From positions 1 through 11,156 of the forward strand of contig CAIRFY010000029.1 of the NCBI GenBank assembly GCA_903877945.1: 11,156 nucleotides of DNA, in the 5' to 3' direction. The stretch is from an uncultured Oscillochloris sp. (lineage in GTDB: Bacteria > Chloroflexota > Chloroflexia > Chloroflexales > Chloroflexaceae). Positions within the stretch are counted from its first letter, which is position 1; each line of letters begins with the position of its first letter. Below, piece after piece: positions 1-8,241 of the stretch. The position numbers were made by a program, and so were the translations under genes. The notes beneath the pieces were generated by a model. That model was not told where the DNA came from. It was given only the letters and a program-made list of their open reading frames with translations, and ran no database searches.

Positions 1-406
1 AGATCAGATTGGCGGTCAGGGCCAGACTCGGCTCCAGCTTGCGCGCCACCAGCGCCGACCAGGGCGAATGGTGTTCGGCCACCATGGGCGCCAGATGAGC
101 CAGTTCCGGGATGGCGGCGATGAAACGGGCGCCGCGGTCGCAATGCTCGACGGAATCGGCCCAGCGCAACTCGCCCATCAGGTCGTGATGTTCGCCGGTG
201 GTCGATACGGCGCAATCGTGCAGCAGCGCCGCTCGAACCAGATCTTTGATGTGATCGTCATCCCACCCCAGATCCTGGGCGATACGGGCCGCCATCAGGG
301 CCACCCGCCGGCAATGCCCGAGCCTGTCCACCCCCACCAGATCGAAGGCATCGGAGAAGGAGAGAATCAGGCGATCGAGGTCAATAGCGGTCGGGCTTGA
401 TTGCAT
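1..406 (-). CDS. HD-domain protein, N-terminal part (runs off left edge)
   Basis: A minus-strand frame opens with ATG at 406 and stays open to the window edge, giving 135 residues with no stop. A Shine-Dalgarno-like AGGGGA lies 8 bases before the ATG. The protein shows the pattern of HD metal-dependent phosphohydrolases: His31 in GHCRRVALMAARIA, the His-Asp pair 63-64 in ALLHDCA, His88 in EHCDRGA, and His112-His113 in AEHH. The spacing resembles the HD part of HD-GYP cyclic-di-GMP phosphodiesterases. However, the segment after HH reads SPWSALVARKLEP and lacks the usual DGxGYP loop, so I would not call it a c-di-GMP phosphodiesterase. Its substrate is unknown. It belongs to the chromosomal flank rather than the defence operon. 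The family call is fairly sure, the function is not. Confidence 0.8.
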   Translation of the reverse strand, partial: MQSSPTAIDLDRLILSFSDAFDLVGVDRLGHCRRVALMAARIAQDLGWDDDHIKDLVRAALLHDCAVSTTGEHHDLMGELRWADSVEHCDRGARFIAAIPELAHLAPMVAEHHSPWSALVARKLEPSLALTANLI

Positions 407-421
407 CGGCCACGTCCCCTT

Positions 422-469
422 GCGATGGCGAAGCCCATTCTACTCCCGGCCCCAAGGAGTAGCCATCGC
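422..469. terminator. Imperfect hairpin between MAPEG and HD genes
   Basis: GCGATGGC (422-429) pairs with GCCATCGC (462-469), and inside it CTACTCC (440-446) pairs with GGAGTAG (456-462). One side carries an extra ten unpaired bases. It sits just past the MAPEG stop codon, so it may end that transcript, but no T-run follows it on either strand. It could equally be a decayed repeat. Confidence 0.3.
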
Positions 470-478
470 CGATGAACC

Positions 479-814
479 CTATCCGCCCACCACCGCATGC
501 AGGGCCGCGCCCAGCAAGACGATGAAGGTGCCGATCATGCCGATCTGGCGATAGCGAAGAACGCTGCTGGTCAGACCCCAGGCATGGGAGAGCCGGGCCA
601 GCACCAGCACGCTGCCCAGCACATGGATCGACCAGGCGGGCGAGCCGTTGAGCTCGGCCAGGGCGATCAGCAGGACCGCGAAGGGAACATATTCGGCGAA
701 ATTGCCATGGGCGCGGATGGCCCGCCTCAGCCCCTCATCCCCGGCATCGCCCAGCACCGCCTGAACGCGAATGCGGGCGGGACGCCCGCGCTCCCAGGGA
801 ATTGCTACGAACAT
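479..814 (-). CDS. MAPEG family membrane protein, 5'-truncated
   Basis: This 111-residue frame carries the hallmark of the YecN-like branch of the MAPEG family (membrane-associated proteins in eicosanoid and glutathione metabolism): GDAGDEGLRRAIRAHGNFAEYVP at roughly residues 23-45. Hydrophobic helices follow at about 45-55, 64-76 and 92-109. Relatives normally begin with a first transmembrane helix of about 20-30 residues before that block. Here it is missing. In its place are about 17 residues, MFVAIPWERGRPARIRV, mostly encoded by a GC-rich hairpin repeat (773-800). The gene therefore looks cut at its 5' end, and the ATG at 814 is probably fortuitous. The product would lack a helix needed for the four-helix fold, so it is likely a remnant. 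Its head lies 18 bases from the pglZ stop on the same strand, so read-through transcription is possible. Confidence 0.7.
   Translation of the reverse strand: MFVAIPWERGRPARIRVQAVLGDAGDEGLRRAIRAHGNFAEYVPFAVLLIALAELNGSPAWSIHVLGSVLVLARLSHAWGLTSSVLRYRQIGMIGTFIVLLGAALHAVVGG
773..800. repeat. GC-rich hairpin repeat at the island/MAPEG junction
   Basis: GCGGGCG (773-779) and CGCCCGC (783-789) form a perfect seven-base stem with a three-base loop, followed by GCTCCCAGGGA. This looks like a REP-type dispersed repeat. That type is known from memory to recur in many GC-rich genomes, but copy number here cannot be checked. It lies where the MAPEG gene loses homology to its family. It has no T-run, so any terminator role for the operon above it would be weak. 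Confidence 0.5.
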
Positions 815-832
815 GCGGAAACCTGTACTCGC

Positions 833-3160
833 TTACTCAAACAAGCTCTCAATATCATTCCCTGCCTGGATCCGTCGCACCATAATCCGGGCTTCGCCGT
901 GCTGCACGTATTCGACGCCAAGCATACTGCCCTGAAGTTCCCACGCCAAAGATAGGTCTTTGTCTTTCCCTTCAATCGCCCGCGCTGGAAGCACAACGGC
1001 GCTCTCGTACCTTCCACCGGCGGCAACCTGCGCGATGATCACCGGCGCAAGATCGGCTATCTGTATCACCACATGATCGAGTGGGGCCGGGTTGGGGTTG
1101 AGCAGCACGAGGCTGAGGGTTCCCGTCTGCCGCACGCGAACCTGTCCGCTGATCGTGAGGCTGAGACTCTGCACGACCAGCGGCTCTGGTGCGAGGTGCA
1201 TCAGTGCAACTATCGTCTCCTCTGGAGTCAGCCCGCCATGCGTCCAGCCTGATGGTCGCCGCCCAATTGCGGCGTAGCCTCGGGCAACCAGATAATCCTG
1301 TGGGAGTTGGTAGGCTAGGTGATCGAGATGGTGCCACGCCTCGGGCTGATCTATCGGGAGCCGCTGTATGTCACTGACCAGGGCTGCCCGTGATGAGGCA
1401 GGGCCGGGGCTGCGCTGATCGCCCGCGTCTTCCCAGACATCCATAACCTCACGGGTTGCCTGTGGTAAACGTCGTGTCGGCGATCCCGCAGGGAGTAAGG
1501 TGCATCCGTGGTCGCTACCGATCAGGGCGTGGAAGGTATATCCCCGTTCCGTGCAGGTCTTCTGCATGCGGGCCAGCTTTCGCCCAAGATCCTCCAAATG
1601 TCCGCGCACGACTCCGTCATCGGCGAAGTCTGGGCGATGATGGGCCAGTTCGTCGAGCGTATTGTCAAGCCAGATCAGACATTGCGGCGGATCGGCACTG
1701 CGCAGTTCCTCCAGAGCTTCAGCACATTGGTAGCCAACAAAGCCGCGCACGCCCGCTCGCTCAAGTTTCTCTTGTGCGGCCTGCGCAATGCTGCCGTGCG
1801 GCGGATCGCTCACCGCCATGCCGGTGACCAGCCCGCGCTTCGAGATGTCGGTCAGTGAGGGTAACAGCGCAACTCCGGCGTCATAGCGCTGTGGGTGGAG
1901 TCCCTGGTGGCGGCAGATTTCGCATAAAATCCGTCCTTGCCACCACGTCATCCCATCTACGACCAGCCAGACAACGACCGTGTGGGGTTGCGTCCCTAGC
2001 AGATCGCGCAGGAGGGTAAACTGGCGCGTGATCAGCGGTGAGCCAACGCTGGTGAGCCAGTGTGGATAGCGTTGGGCCAACCACGTTTCGTAGGCCAGCG
2101 CACACTCCTGCTGATACTCGCGGGGCTGATTTGCCCGCACTGTCCAGGTGAAGTAGGGCATGTAGTCGTTGGTTGCCCAGCGTAGCCACTGCTCGTCGCT
2201 CCACTCCGCTTGGGGCAGGGCCGGTCGGGCAGGCGGGATCAACGCCTCAAGCTCATCCAGGGTTGCCGCCGCTTGCGGTAGATCGGCAAAGCGTTGCTTC
2301 AATGCGGCGATCAGTGACGGATCAAGTAGGTTTGCGTTACGCTGGAATATGCCCTCAATCGCCCGCAGTTCAACCTCGCTCCAGCCCGACATGCGCTCAA
2401 TCGCGGTCTGGACAAACGCGGTATTCGGTGTCGCTTGTACGATGCGCTCGCGCCAGTAGCGCTCAATCGCTGGGGCGACATCGTTCAGTGCGCTAACCCA
2501 GAGGCTACCGGCAAGCGTAAGTCTATTCAGAGTCGATCCGGCTAACCCCTGCGCCCGCAGCCACGCTGAGTCATAACGCTGAAGGGCGACACGGCGGATC
2601 AGGTTTGTTGCGTCAGTGACAAGGCTCCCCGCCCGCAGTGCAGCATAGACCGGATGATCACCCGCCCAAACATGGAGCCGCTGCTGGATAAGGGGATGCA
2701 GGAATGTTTCGGAGTGATCGGTGTGCGTAAGCATCCAGCCTAGCAGTTGATCGAGGTGCGCCGGGCTTCCCTGTGGAATTGACCAGAGTGGGTGAAGACG
2801 TTGACCGAGTACCCAACCCACAGGATCAATCTCTCGTCCTGGCGGCGGCGCGTTGATGCTGGCGATGTCCAGCTTTATCAGCAGATCAGGGGTGAATGGC
2901 AGACTGGGATCGCTGCCGAACAGTCGGCGGTAGTCCACCTCGGGTGCAATATATTCCCACTGAACGCCGTCGTAGTCGGCCAGATCGGCAAGCCAGTGGA
3001 GCAGTAGCCGGTCAGTCACATGCACGCTGAGACTGTCGCCCTGATTAAGCGCCCGGCGGATGGCGCTGCGGGTACGCACATAATCGCCAGGGCCGCTGGC
3101 CTGTAGCGCGTCCGCAGACTCGGACTGATAGGTGTGCGGGTCGGCGATGATCGTAATCAT
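833..3160 (-). CDS. pglZ: PglZ-domain phosphatase-like protein (BREX-type)
   Basis: This 775-residue protein has the core of the PglZ branch of the alkaline-phosphatase superfamily. The metal-ligand motifs occur in order: VVDGM (Asp402), LLPSLTDISKRGLVTG (433-447, with the likely nucleophile Ser/Thr at 435-437), DNTLDELAHH (499-508), GSDHG (548-552) and WTHGGLTPEETIV (639-651). All expected acidic and histidine ligands are present, so an active metalloenzyme is plausible. Residues 1-380 are a mainly helical N-terminal part I do not recognise further. Residues about 662-765 are rich in alternating hydrophobics (LSLTISGQVRV, TLSLVLLNPNP) and look like an Ig-like beta domain. PglZ is a defining component of BREX systems, but its exact reaction is not settled. 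Its ATG overlaps the stop of the giant ATPase gene as ATGA, so it is the last gene of a coupled four-gene operon. Confidence in the family is high. Confidence 0.93.
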   Translation of the reverse strand: MITIIADPHTYQSESADALQASGPGDYVRTRSAIRRALNQGDSLSVHVTDRLLLHWLADLADYDGVQWEYIAPEVDYRRLFGSDPSLPFTPDLLIKLDIASINAPPPGREIDPVGWVLGQRLHPLWSIPQGSPAHLDQLLGWMLTHTDHSETFLHPLIQQRLHVWAGDHPVYAALRAGSLVTDATNLIRRVALQRYDSAWLRAQGLAGSTLNRLTLAGSLWVSALNDVAPAIERYWRERIVQATPNTAFVQTAIERMSGWSEVELRAIEGIFQRNANLLDPSLIAALKQRFADLPQAAATLDELEALIPPARPALPQAEWSDEQWLRWATNDYMPYFTWTVRANQPREYQQECALAYETWLAQRYPHWLTSVGSPLITRQFTLLRDLLGTQPHTVVVWLVVDGMTWWQGRILCEICRHQGLHPQRYDAGVALLPSLTDISKRGLVTGMAVSDPPHGSIAQAAQEKLERAGVRGFVGYQCAEALEELRSADPPQCLIWLDNTLDELAHHRPDFADDGVVRGHLEDLGRKLARMQKTCTERGYTFHALIGSDHGCTLLPAGSPTRRLPQATREVMDVWEDAGDQRSPGPASSRAALVSDIQRLPIDQPEAWHHLDHLAYQLPQDYLVARGYAAIGRRPSGWTHGGLTPEETIVALMHLAPEPLVVQSLSLTISGQVRVRQTGTLSLVLLNPNPAPLDHVVIQIADLAPVIIAQVAAGGRYESAVVLPARAIEGKDKDLSLAWELQGSMLGVEYVQHGEARIMVRRIQAGNDIESLFE

Positions 3161-6100
3161 TGCTGAAACTCGTCGCGGAAGGTCTTCACCACCCAGCGCC
3201 GCTCGTCATCGCCCAATGCGCCCAGCCGCTCACGGAACTCGCGCCAGAGGGCGTCGGCCCGCTCGCCACCCGGCCCTACCGTGCCGTGTTCGACAATCTC
3301 ACCTGCGGCGGCATGAAGCGCCGTAAGGTAGTTCTCGCGGGTTGACCAACGGCTCCAATTGTTGTAGGCCGCCCGTACCTCAATGATGCGGGCGGGCAGA
3401 CGTTGTAACAGCAGGCCATCGGCGTCATCTTCCCCGCCACCTAACGAGTCGTAGAGCAACCGGGCATCGGGCGAGAGCGGATCGTCAGGGAGAATGACAT
3501 AGGCCGCACGCCAGTTGCGCATCTGTGTGAGCAGATCGGCGGAGGTCGCCGATGCTGTGTCAGAACCAAAAATCCGACTCATCTCGCCGATCAGCCGCTT
3601 GCGCAGATCACACGGCAGCGCTTCGATTAGCCGACACGCACCGGCCAGGTGTTCACGCGCCCGTTCTACATCGTGTTCAGTCCATAACGTGGCATCTGAA
3701 TCAAGCCCTAAGGCGACTGGCACATCCTGACTGATCACCATCCGTGTGGTCGTGACTGCATCACGCCGCAAGAGATGGATCAGTGCGGCAAGGGTTTGCG
3801 GATCTGTATCAGGGTAAATGCCAGCTAACTCAGCATCGCTCAGGTCGGCGACAAAGGCGGGCAGACGTTGCTCCCGTAGCCACGTACTCAGTTCTGCGGC
3901 GACGACGTTGGTCAGGCGTTGGCGCTCATGGGGCAGGTTTGTCGGTACGTCTCTGCGTAGCGCATGCAGCACGCCCACCAGCCACCTGTAGACTTCCGGT
4001 AGCACTGGCTCGTAGCTGCTGATCTCGACAATCAGCCGCCGTAGTGACTCCTCATAGGGTTGCAGCAGATCAAGCCGCTCCCACTGCCGGACTGCCTTAC
4101 CTACGGCGGAGATCGCACGGGGCAGGGTCGTCAGCACGAGGGTTTCCGAGTCGTTCGCCCCAGCCCCGACATGAAACAGGACGCCTTTCGCCTCTGCCGA
4201 AAGGTCGTTTGGCTCAGGAATAACGTAGCGGTCACGCCACTGTGCGATCACTACGTCATCTGGTATCGCCACCGCACCAGCAAGACTGGCACTGAAAAGC
4301 TGAATAATCCGGCGTAGCACGTATCGGCGCAGATGCGACTCGAGGCTGGTTGCTATCGGCAACACAGTCTCGAGTCGTTTGAGTGCCGCATTCACCTCGC
4401 CTCTTGTCCAGCCCTGAATGGCGAATGCCTTTGGCAACACTTCTGCCAGATCCTCACGCCAGCGATTCTGATCATAGTCGGCGCGGCTGAGGATATGCGC
4501 GAGATCGTGGCAATTCTCAGCACTCAACTCCGGGTAGATCACGTGAAGTTGGGCCGTAGTGAGGGTCTGAGCGCATGTCGGCCAGGTTATTCCTGTACTC
4601 CACGCCGCCAACTCAGTCGCGGCTTGCTCCGCACTGACGCCGCTCACTACCCGACCCGATGCTACCCGCGCCAAACCCTCGCGCCAGATGGCATCACCAT
4701 CCGCAACCTCGCCCCATGCCTGGTTGATCGCGTCACGTGCTTTGGTTAGTTCGCTGAACACCTTCTCCAGTTTGTCTAGGTCTTGCCAGCGCTGGTAATC
4801 AACATTGACCGTGACCACCCGACAGGCAAAATCATTGAGCAATGTCTGTTCGATGCTGCCGGTGACAAGGTTGGTGAAGCGAAAGAGTTCTTGGGGGATG
4901 CCCTGGAGGCGTCCAGACGGGATCGCACCACGGGTGAGCCGCCAGCGATAAATGGCTCCCCAACGGGCGTCAGGCCCAACGGTTTCGGCACCGAAGAGCG
5001 CCGCCGCACGTAGGACAACCCGCTCTTTCAACACAACCGGCAGGCGCGTGAGTACGTCACAAACCGCGATCCAACTGCCCAGCAACGCATCTACCGTTGT
5101 CTGGTTCCACGCCGTATGCTGCGCGGGTGCGCCCAAAGATTGTGGTAGCTCGGTCTGGAGCAGGCTGGCGATGTCACCATCATTGCGCTGACACTCCAGC
5201 AGCAGACGTGCCGCCCGGATCGCTACGGCGTCACTATCTGGTAACGCTTCGGTGATCTGTTCCTCGCTCAGACTCAGGGCGAACGTAGGCAGTTGTTGAC
5301 GGGTGAGCCATGCCTTGACCCGAGTTGCCACAGCGGCGCGCAGGGTTGTGCCCGGAGGCAGATTAAAGTCAGTCTGACCAAGCCCACGTTCGACAATGCC
5401 GCGTAGCCAGCGCTTCTCGTCGTCGCTCAAGAGATGGTAGCGGATCGTATAGTCAGTGGGCTTCTCTAGCATCGCCTTGAGCAGCGCCGGATCAATATCA
5501 GCGGCGCGAGTGCCTGCGCCCACCTTGGTGATCGCAACTGAATCGGCATTGCGAGCAACAAAGGCGGCCAAGAACACAATCAGGATGGAGTCATACAGCC
5601 CAAAGGGCGGCTGACGTAGATCACGCACGAGATTCGTCCACGGCTTTCCTGCCGCGAGGTGGTCGCTCATGCGCCGCCAAATCTTGCCACTTGCCAGATT
5701 TCCGCTGCTCTTTGGGTCGGCAAGGCTAAAGGGTTCAAACGAGCCATCGAGCTTATCAAGCTGGAGCAGGCCAAGGCTAACCGCCCCAATTCGTAGGACA
5801 CTGTCAGTTGCGGACTTCGCGCCTTTATCAAGCTTGATCCCGCCCCTAATGATCTGCTCAACGGCCTTCGTGATCGTGCTGCCCAGGTCATCGGGCTTGA
5901 AGTGCTGGGACAGACTGGTATTCGGCGTATCGGGGAAAACCTTCTCCATCACTAGGCTGGACAGGGCAACCAGATTACTACTTGCCAGACCAGACTCGCC
6001 GCGCCCGGCGGCGAACCATTCCCATTGGCGCGCTTCGACTAGGAGTTTCAGTTCGTGTGTAAGCCGATCTTTGTATTCGTGCCCAAGTTTGCCCGTATCT

Positions 6101-8241
6101 TCCAGATAGCGCTTGCTCGCCTCGTCTACCTCGTTGCGCACGGCTTCAAGCGCCTGATAGTCGCGCAGGGCACTCAGGATACGAGAAGGCGCTATGGGGA
6201 CGGCAACAACCAGCCGCGATTGCTGGGCCGTCAACTCACGGGCTAAACTTTGCGCCTCGGATCGCTCCGTGTCGCTGGTCGTAACCACATACCAGAGCAG
6301 TGCATCGCGGTTGCGTGCGTCCGCCAGATCACTTTTCAATCGTTCGCCTGAGCGCAGTGTGTTGAGGCCCACATAATAGGCGCTGAGCTTACGATGCGAG
6401 CCACGTTTGATGTTGTAATCAGTAGCCTGAATTGCAGGGGGCGGCTGATACGCCTGGAGTTTGCCAACATCGGTGATCGAAAGGTTCTGTGCCCGGTTGG
6501 CGATCCGCTGACGTAGACTTTTAAGGCTGATCCAGCCCCGCCCTGGCAGTTGATAGATGCCACTAGTGCTATGAACATCGCTCGGCGACATGATCGCATC
6601 CACGTCCTCCAATACCTTCAGTGCCGTGTCTAAATCGGTTTCGGCAGACGGAGGGAGATTGAGGGCGCGACGCAGGAATAGCTTGGTTGGGCGCATGACC
6701 AGATCACTGCCAACCGTCTCGCAGAGCGCCACAATTTTGAGGATGCGGGTGGACATGCGAATGTCAATGGTTGCCGTGCGTAACTGCTGTTCCGCATACT
6801 CAAAGGCTTCGAGAATAGCCGAATTTTTGGTCGTGATGCTCTCGCGGAAGTAGTCAAAGAGCAGATCAATGGTCAGCAGCCGATGCCAACCAGGGTAGCT
6901 ATCGTGCAGTGGCTCACGCTCGATGAACCCGCGCAAACCCTTCTCATCGTTGAGAAAGAGGAACATGGTGCGCTGACTCTGGGCCACCTTCTGGTTGATC
7001 AAGGGCAAAGCGTAGGTACTCAGCGGGTGGAGCGGGAATGCTCCATGAACAATGATCTTGCGTACCCATTCCCGGCTTCGCCCTTGGAGTTTCCAAACCT
7101 CGCTGGCGATGTCCAAGAGATCGTCACGCTGTATGTTGGGTAGAAGAACCACACCATCGGCGTTGGGTAGCTGTTTGATCGCACCACGAATCAACTCCTC
7201 ACTGCCCTCAACAAGGAGTGAGTGCTGCTTGAACCGCCCCCCACTACGTTCAAGTGCTTTGGCAACCGAACCGCTGCCGATAGTCACCGCAGCACTGGCA
7301 AATGATTCCAGACTGGCGACGATAAAATGTACTGGGGCACGACCTGATGAGCTACTGCGCTCAGCCAGATTCTCAACCGCCTTCGTCTCGGCATCAAACT
7401 CACGGAGTTGCTGATCAATGGCACCTTGGAAGCGCTCTAAAAAGGCGGTAAATTCGTCGCAGACAAGCAGAATACCGCTGTAGTTACCCGTAGCAACGAG
7501 CGCCTTAGCAACGTCTGCATACGCTTCGTGTGGCTGGCTATAGCCATAGACATGGAAATCGGAGTCAGTGACCGCCTTAAACGTGCGCAAAAATTGCGGA
7601 AGCGCATCATCGGCCTGTGGCCCGCTTAATGCTGACAGAAGATTCGTAACATCACGGCCCTCGTGATCTTCAAGCGTCTTGCAAAAGTCAGCATACCGGG
7701 CGTGGCCGTTGCGTTGCCACGTTTCAATCTGCTCACGGGCAGCGGCATAGCGCGTCTTGTTCATCAGATGCGCTAGACCCTCGCGCTCAAGGGCATACTG
7801 AAGTCCGTGAAGGACAAAGCCAGGAAACGGTGACACCGTATCGGCTTGCAATAAAACAACCAGAAATCGTGGCTGGCCCTCACGCCTACCTTTTATAATC
7901 CCCGCTCGGGCAGGATCAATGTCGCGGATGCGATCATAGAAACGCACCATCAGCGGGTCGTCAACCTGACGCGCAAAATAGTTACAGATCATGAGTAACA
8001 GATCAGACTTCCCCGTGCCAAACGTCCCCACCATCAGCCGTGCCCGCTCGGTACTGTTCGGGTCTAGGCTTTTTGCGATCTCGCTCAGAATCTCAATGGA
8101 TTGTGTCGTAGGGATGAAGCTATTGACGAGGCGCTCGTTGATCGCGGGGTTATCAAAATCGAAGGGCAATTGAACTGACGCCTTGAAATCGGCATCCACA
8201 GCGACGAGATCACGGAGATAGGGCGGGTTGATACTCATCAT
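3157..8241 (-). CDS. brxC: Giant P-loop ATPase, BrxC/PglY-like
   Basis: This 1694-residue protein has an intact Walker A motif, GTFGTGKS (72-79), and a Walker B motif, ILLVCDEF (257-264, with Asp262 and Glu263). A further conserved-looking segment, QRTMFLFLNDEKGLRGF, lies at 423-439. Length, N-terminal ATPase position and neighbours fit the BrxC/PglY family, the large AAA+-type ATPases of BREX. These are thought to assemble on DNA or partner proteins and drive the exclusion response. The C-terminal half contains three diverged copies of a roughly 240-residue unit, annotated separately. The start is ATG at 8241, with GGAG five bases upstream inside the preceding gene. A second ATG follows immediately. 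The start overlaps the upstream stop as ATGA, and the stop overlaps the pglZ start in the same way. I cannot tell from sequence alone which BrxC subtype it is, or whether the PbeC name would fit better. Confidence 0.85.
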   Translation of the reverse strand: MMSINPPYLRDLVAVDADFKASVQLPFDFDNPAINERLVNSFIPTTQSIEILSEIAKSLDPNSTERARLMVGTFGTGKSDLLLMICNYFARQVDDPLMVRFYDRIRDIDPARAGIIKGRREGQPRFLVVLLQADTVSPFPGFVLHGLQYALEREGLAHLMNKTRYAAAREQIETWQRNGHARYADFCKTLEDHEGRDVTNLLSALSGPQADDALPQFLRTFKAVTDSDFHVYGYSQPHEAYADVAKALVATGNYSGILLVCDEFTAFLERFQGAIDQQLREFDAETKAVENLAERSSSSGRAPVHFIVASLESFASAAVTIGSGSVAKALERSGGRFKQHSLLVEGSEELIRGAIKQLPNADGVVLLPNIQRDDLLDIASEVWKLQGRSREWVRKIIVHGAFPLHPLSTYALPLINQKVAQSQRTMFLFLNDEKGLRGFIEREPLHDSYPGWHRLLTIDLLFDYFRESITTKNSAILEAFEYAEQQLRTATIDIRMSTRILKIVALCETVGSDLVMRPTKLFLRRALNLPPSAETDLDTALKVLEDVDAIMSPSDVHSTSGIYQLPGRGWISLKSLRQRIANRAQNLSITDVGKLQAYQPPPAIQATDYNIKRGSHRKLSAYYVGLNTLRSGERLKSDLADARNRDALLWYVVTTSDTERSEAQSLARELTAQQSRLVVAVPIAPSRILSALRDYQALEAVRNEVDEASKRYLEDTGKLGHEYKDRLTHELKLLVEARQWEWFAAGRGESGLASSNLVALSSLVMEKVFPDTPNTSLSQHFKPDDLGSTITKAVEQIIRGGIKLDKGAKSATDSVLRIGAVSLGLLQLDKLDGSFEPFSLADPKSSGNLASGKIWRRMSDHLAAGKPWTNLVRDLRQPPFGLYDSILIVFLAAFVARNADSVAITKVGAGTRAADIDPALLKAMLEKPTDYTIRYHLLSDDEKRWLRGIVERGLGQTDFNLPPGTTLRAAVATRVKAWLTRQQLPTFALSLSEEQITEALPDSDAVAIRAARLLLECQRNDGDIASLLQTELPQSLGAPAQHTAWNQTTVDALLGSWIAVCDVLTRLPVVLKERVVLRAAALFGAETVGPDARWGAIYRWRLTRGAIPSGRLQGIPQELFRFTNLVTGSIEQTLLNDFACRVVTVNVDYQRWQDLDKLEKVFSELTKARDAINQAWGEVADGDAIWREGLARVASGRVVSGVSAEQAATELAAWSTGITWPTCAQTLTTAQLHVIYPELSAENCHDLAHILSRADYDQNRWREDLAEVLPKAFAIQGWTRGEVNAALKRLETVLPIATSLESHLRRYVLRRIIQLFSASLAGAVAIPDDVVIAQWRDRYVIPEPNDLSAEAKGVLFHVGAGANDSETLVLTTLPRAISAVGKAVRQWERLDLLQPYEESLRRLIVEISSYEPVLPEVYRWLVGVLHALRRDVPTNLPHERQRLTNVVAAELSTWLREQRLPAFVADLSDAELAGIYPDTDPQTLAALIHLLRRDAVTTTRMVISQDVPVALGLDSDATLWTEHDVERAREHLAGACRLIEALPCDLRKRLIGEMSRIFGSDTASATSADLLTQMRNWRAAYVILPDDPLSPDARLLYDSLGGGEDDADGLLLQRLPARIIEVRAAYNNWSRWSTRENYLTALHAAAGEIVEHGTVGPGGERADALWREFRERLGALGDDERRWVVKTFRDEFQQ
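3277..5349 (-). other. Three tandem protein repeats in the BrxC-like C-terminal half
   Basis: Residues about 965-1185, 1205-1430 and 1443-1655 align by eye as three copies. Each begins with an Ala-rich helix ending in a Trp and a Pro: VKAWLTRQQLPTF (975-987), ELAAWSTGITWPT (1210-1222) and ELSTWLREQRLPAF (1450-1463). The Trp residues are spaced 237 and 240 apart. Each copy then has an acidic PD/PE turn (ALPDSD, IYPELS, IYPDTD), and an element starting with Trp (WNQTTVDALL, WTRGEVNAAL, WTEHDVERAR) leading into an R-rich helix and LF/IFG. Copies 2 and 3 share YVIPEPNDLSAEA and YVILPDDPLSPDA. A fragment resembling the end of a unit, LSDDEKRWLRGIVERG (938-953), precedes copy 1 and matches LGDDERRWVVKTFRDEF at the C-terminus. 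Confidence 0.75.

Noticed and set aside
68..400. Plus-strand open frame of 110 codons
   Set aside because: It is antisense to the HD-domain gene, whose motifs on the minus strand are clear.
497..955. Plus-strand open frame of 152 codons across the MAPEG/pglZ junction
   Set aside because: It overlaps two recognised genes antisense, has a low-complexity polar composition and matches no family.
805..1337. Minus-strand frames of 73 and 121 codons within pglZ
   Set aside because: Alternate frames of the same strand inside a well-supported coding sequence, Arg/Ser-rich as expected of shadow frames.
4333..4749. Plus-strand frame of 138 codons, and others antisense to the giant ATPase such as 5669-6109 and 7052-7414
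   Set aside because: They lie wholly inside the BrxC-like gene on the other strand and show no domains; long antisense frames are common in GC-rich genes.
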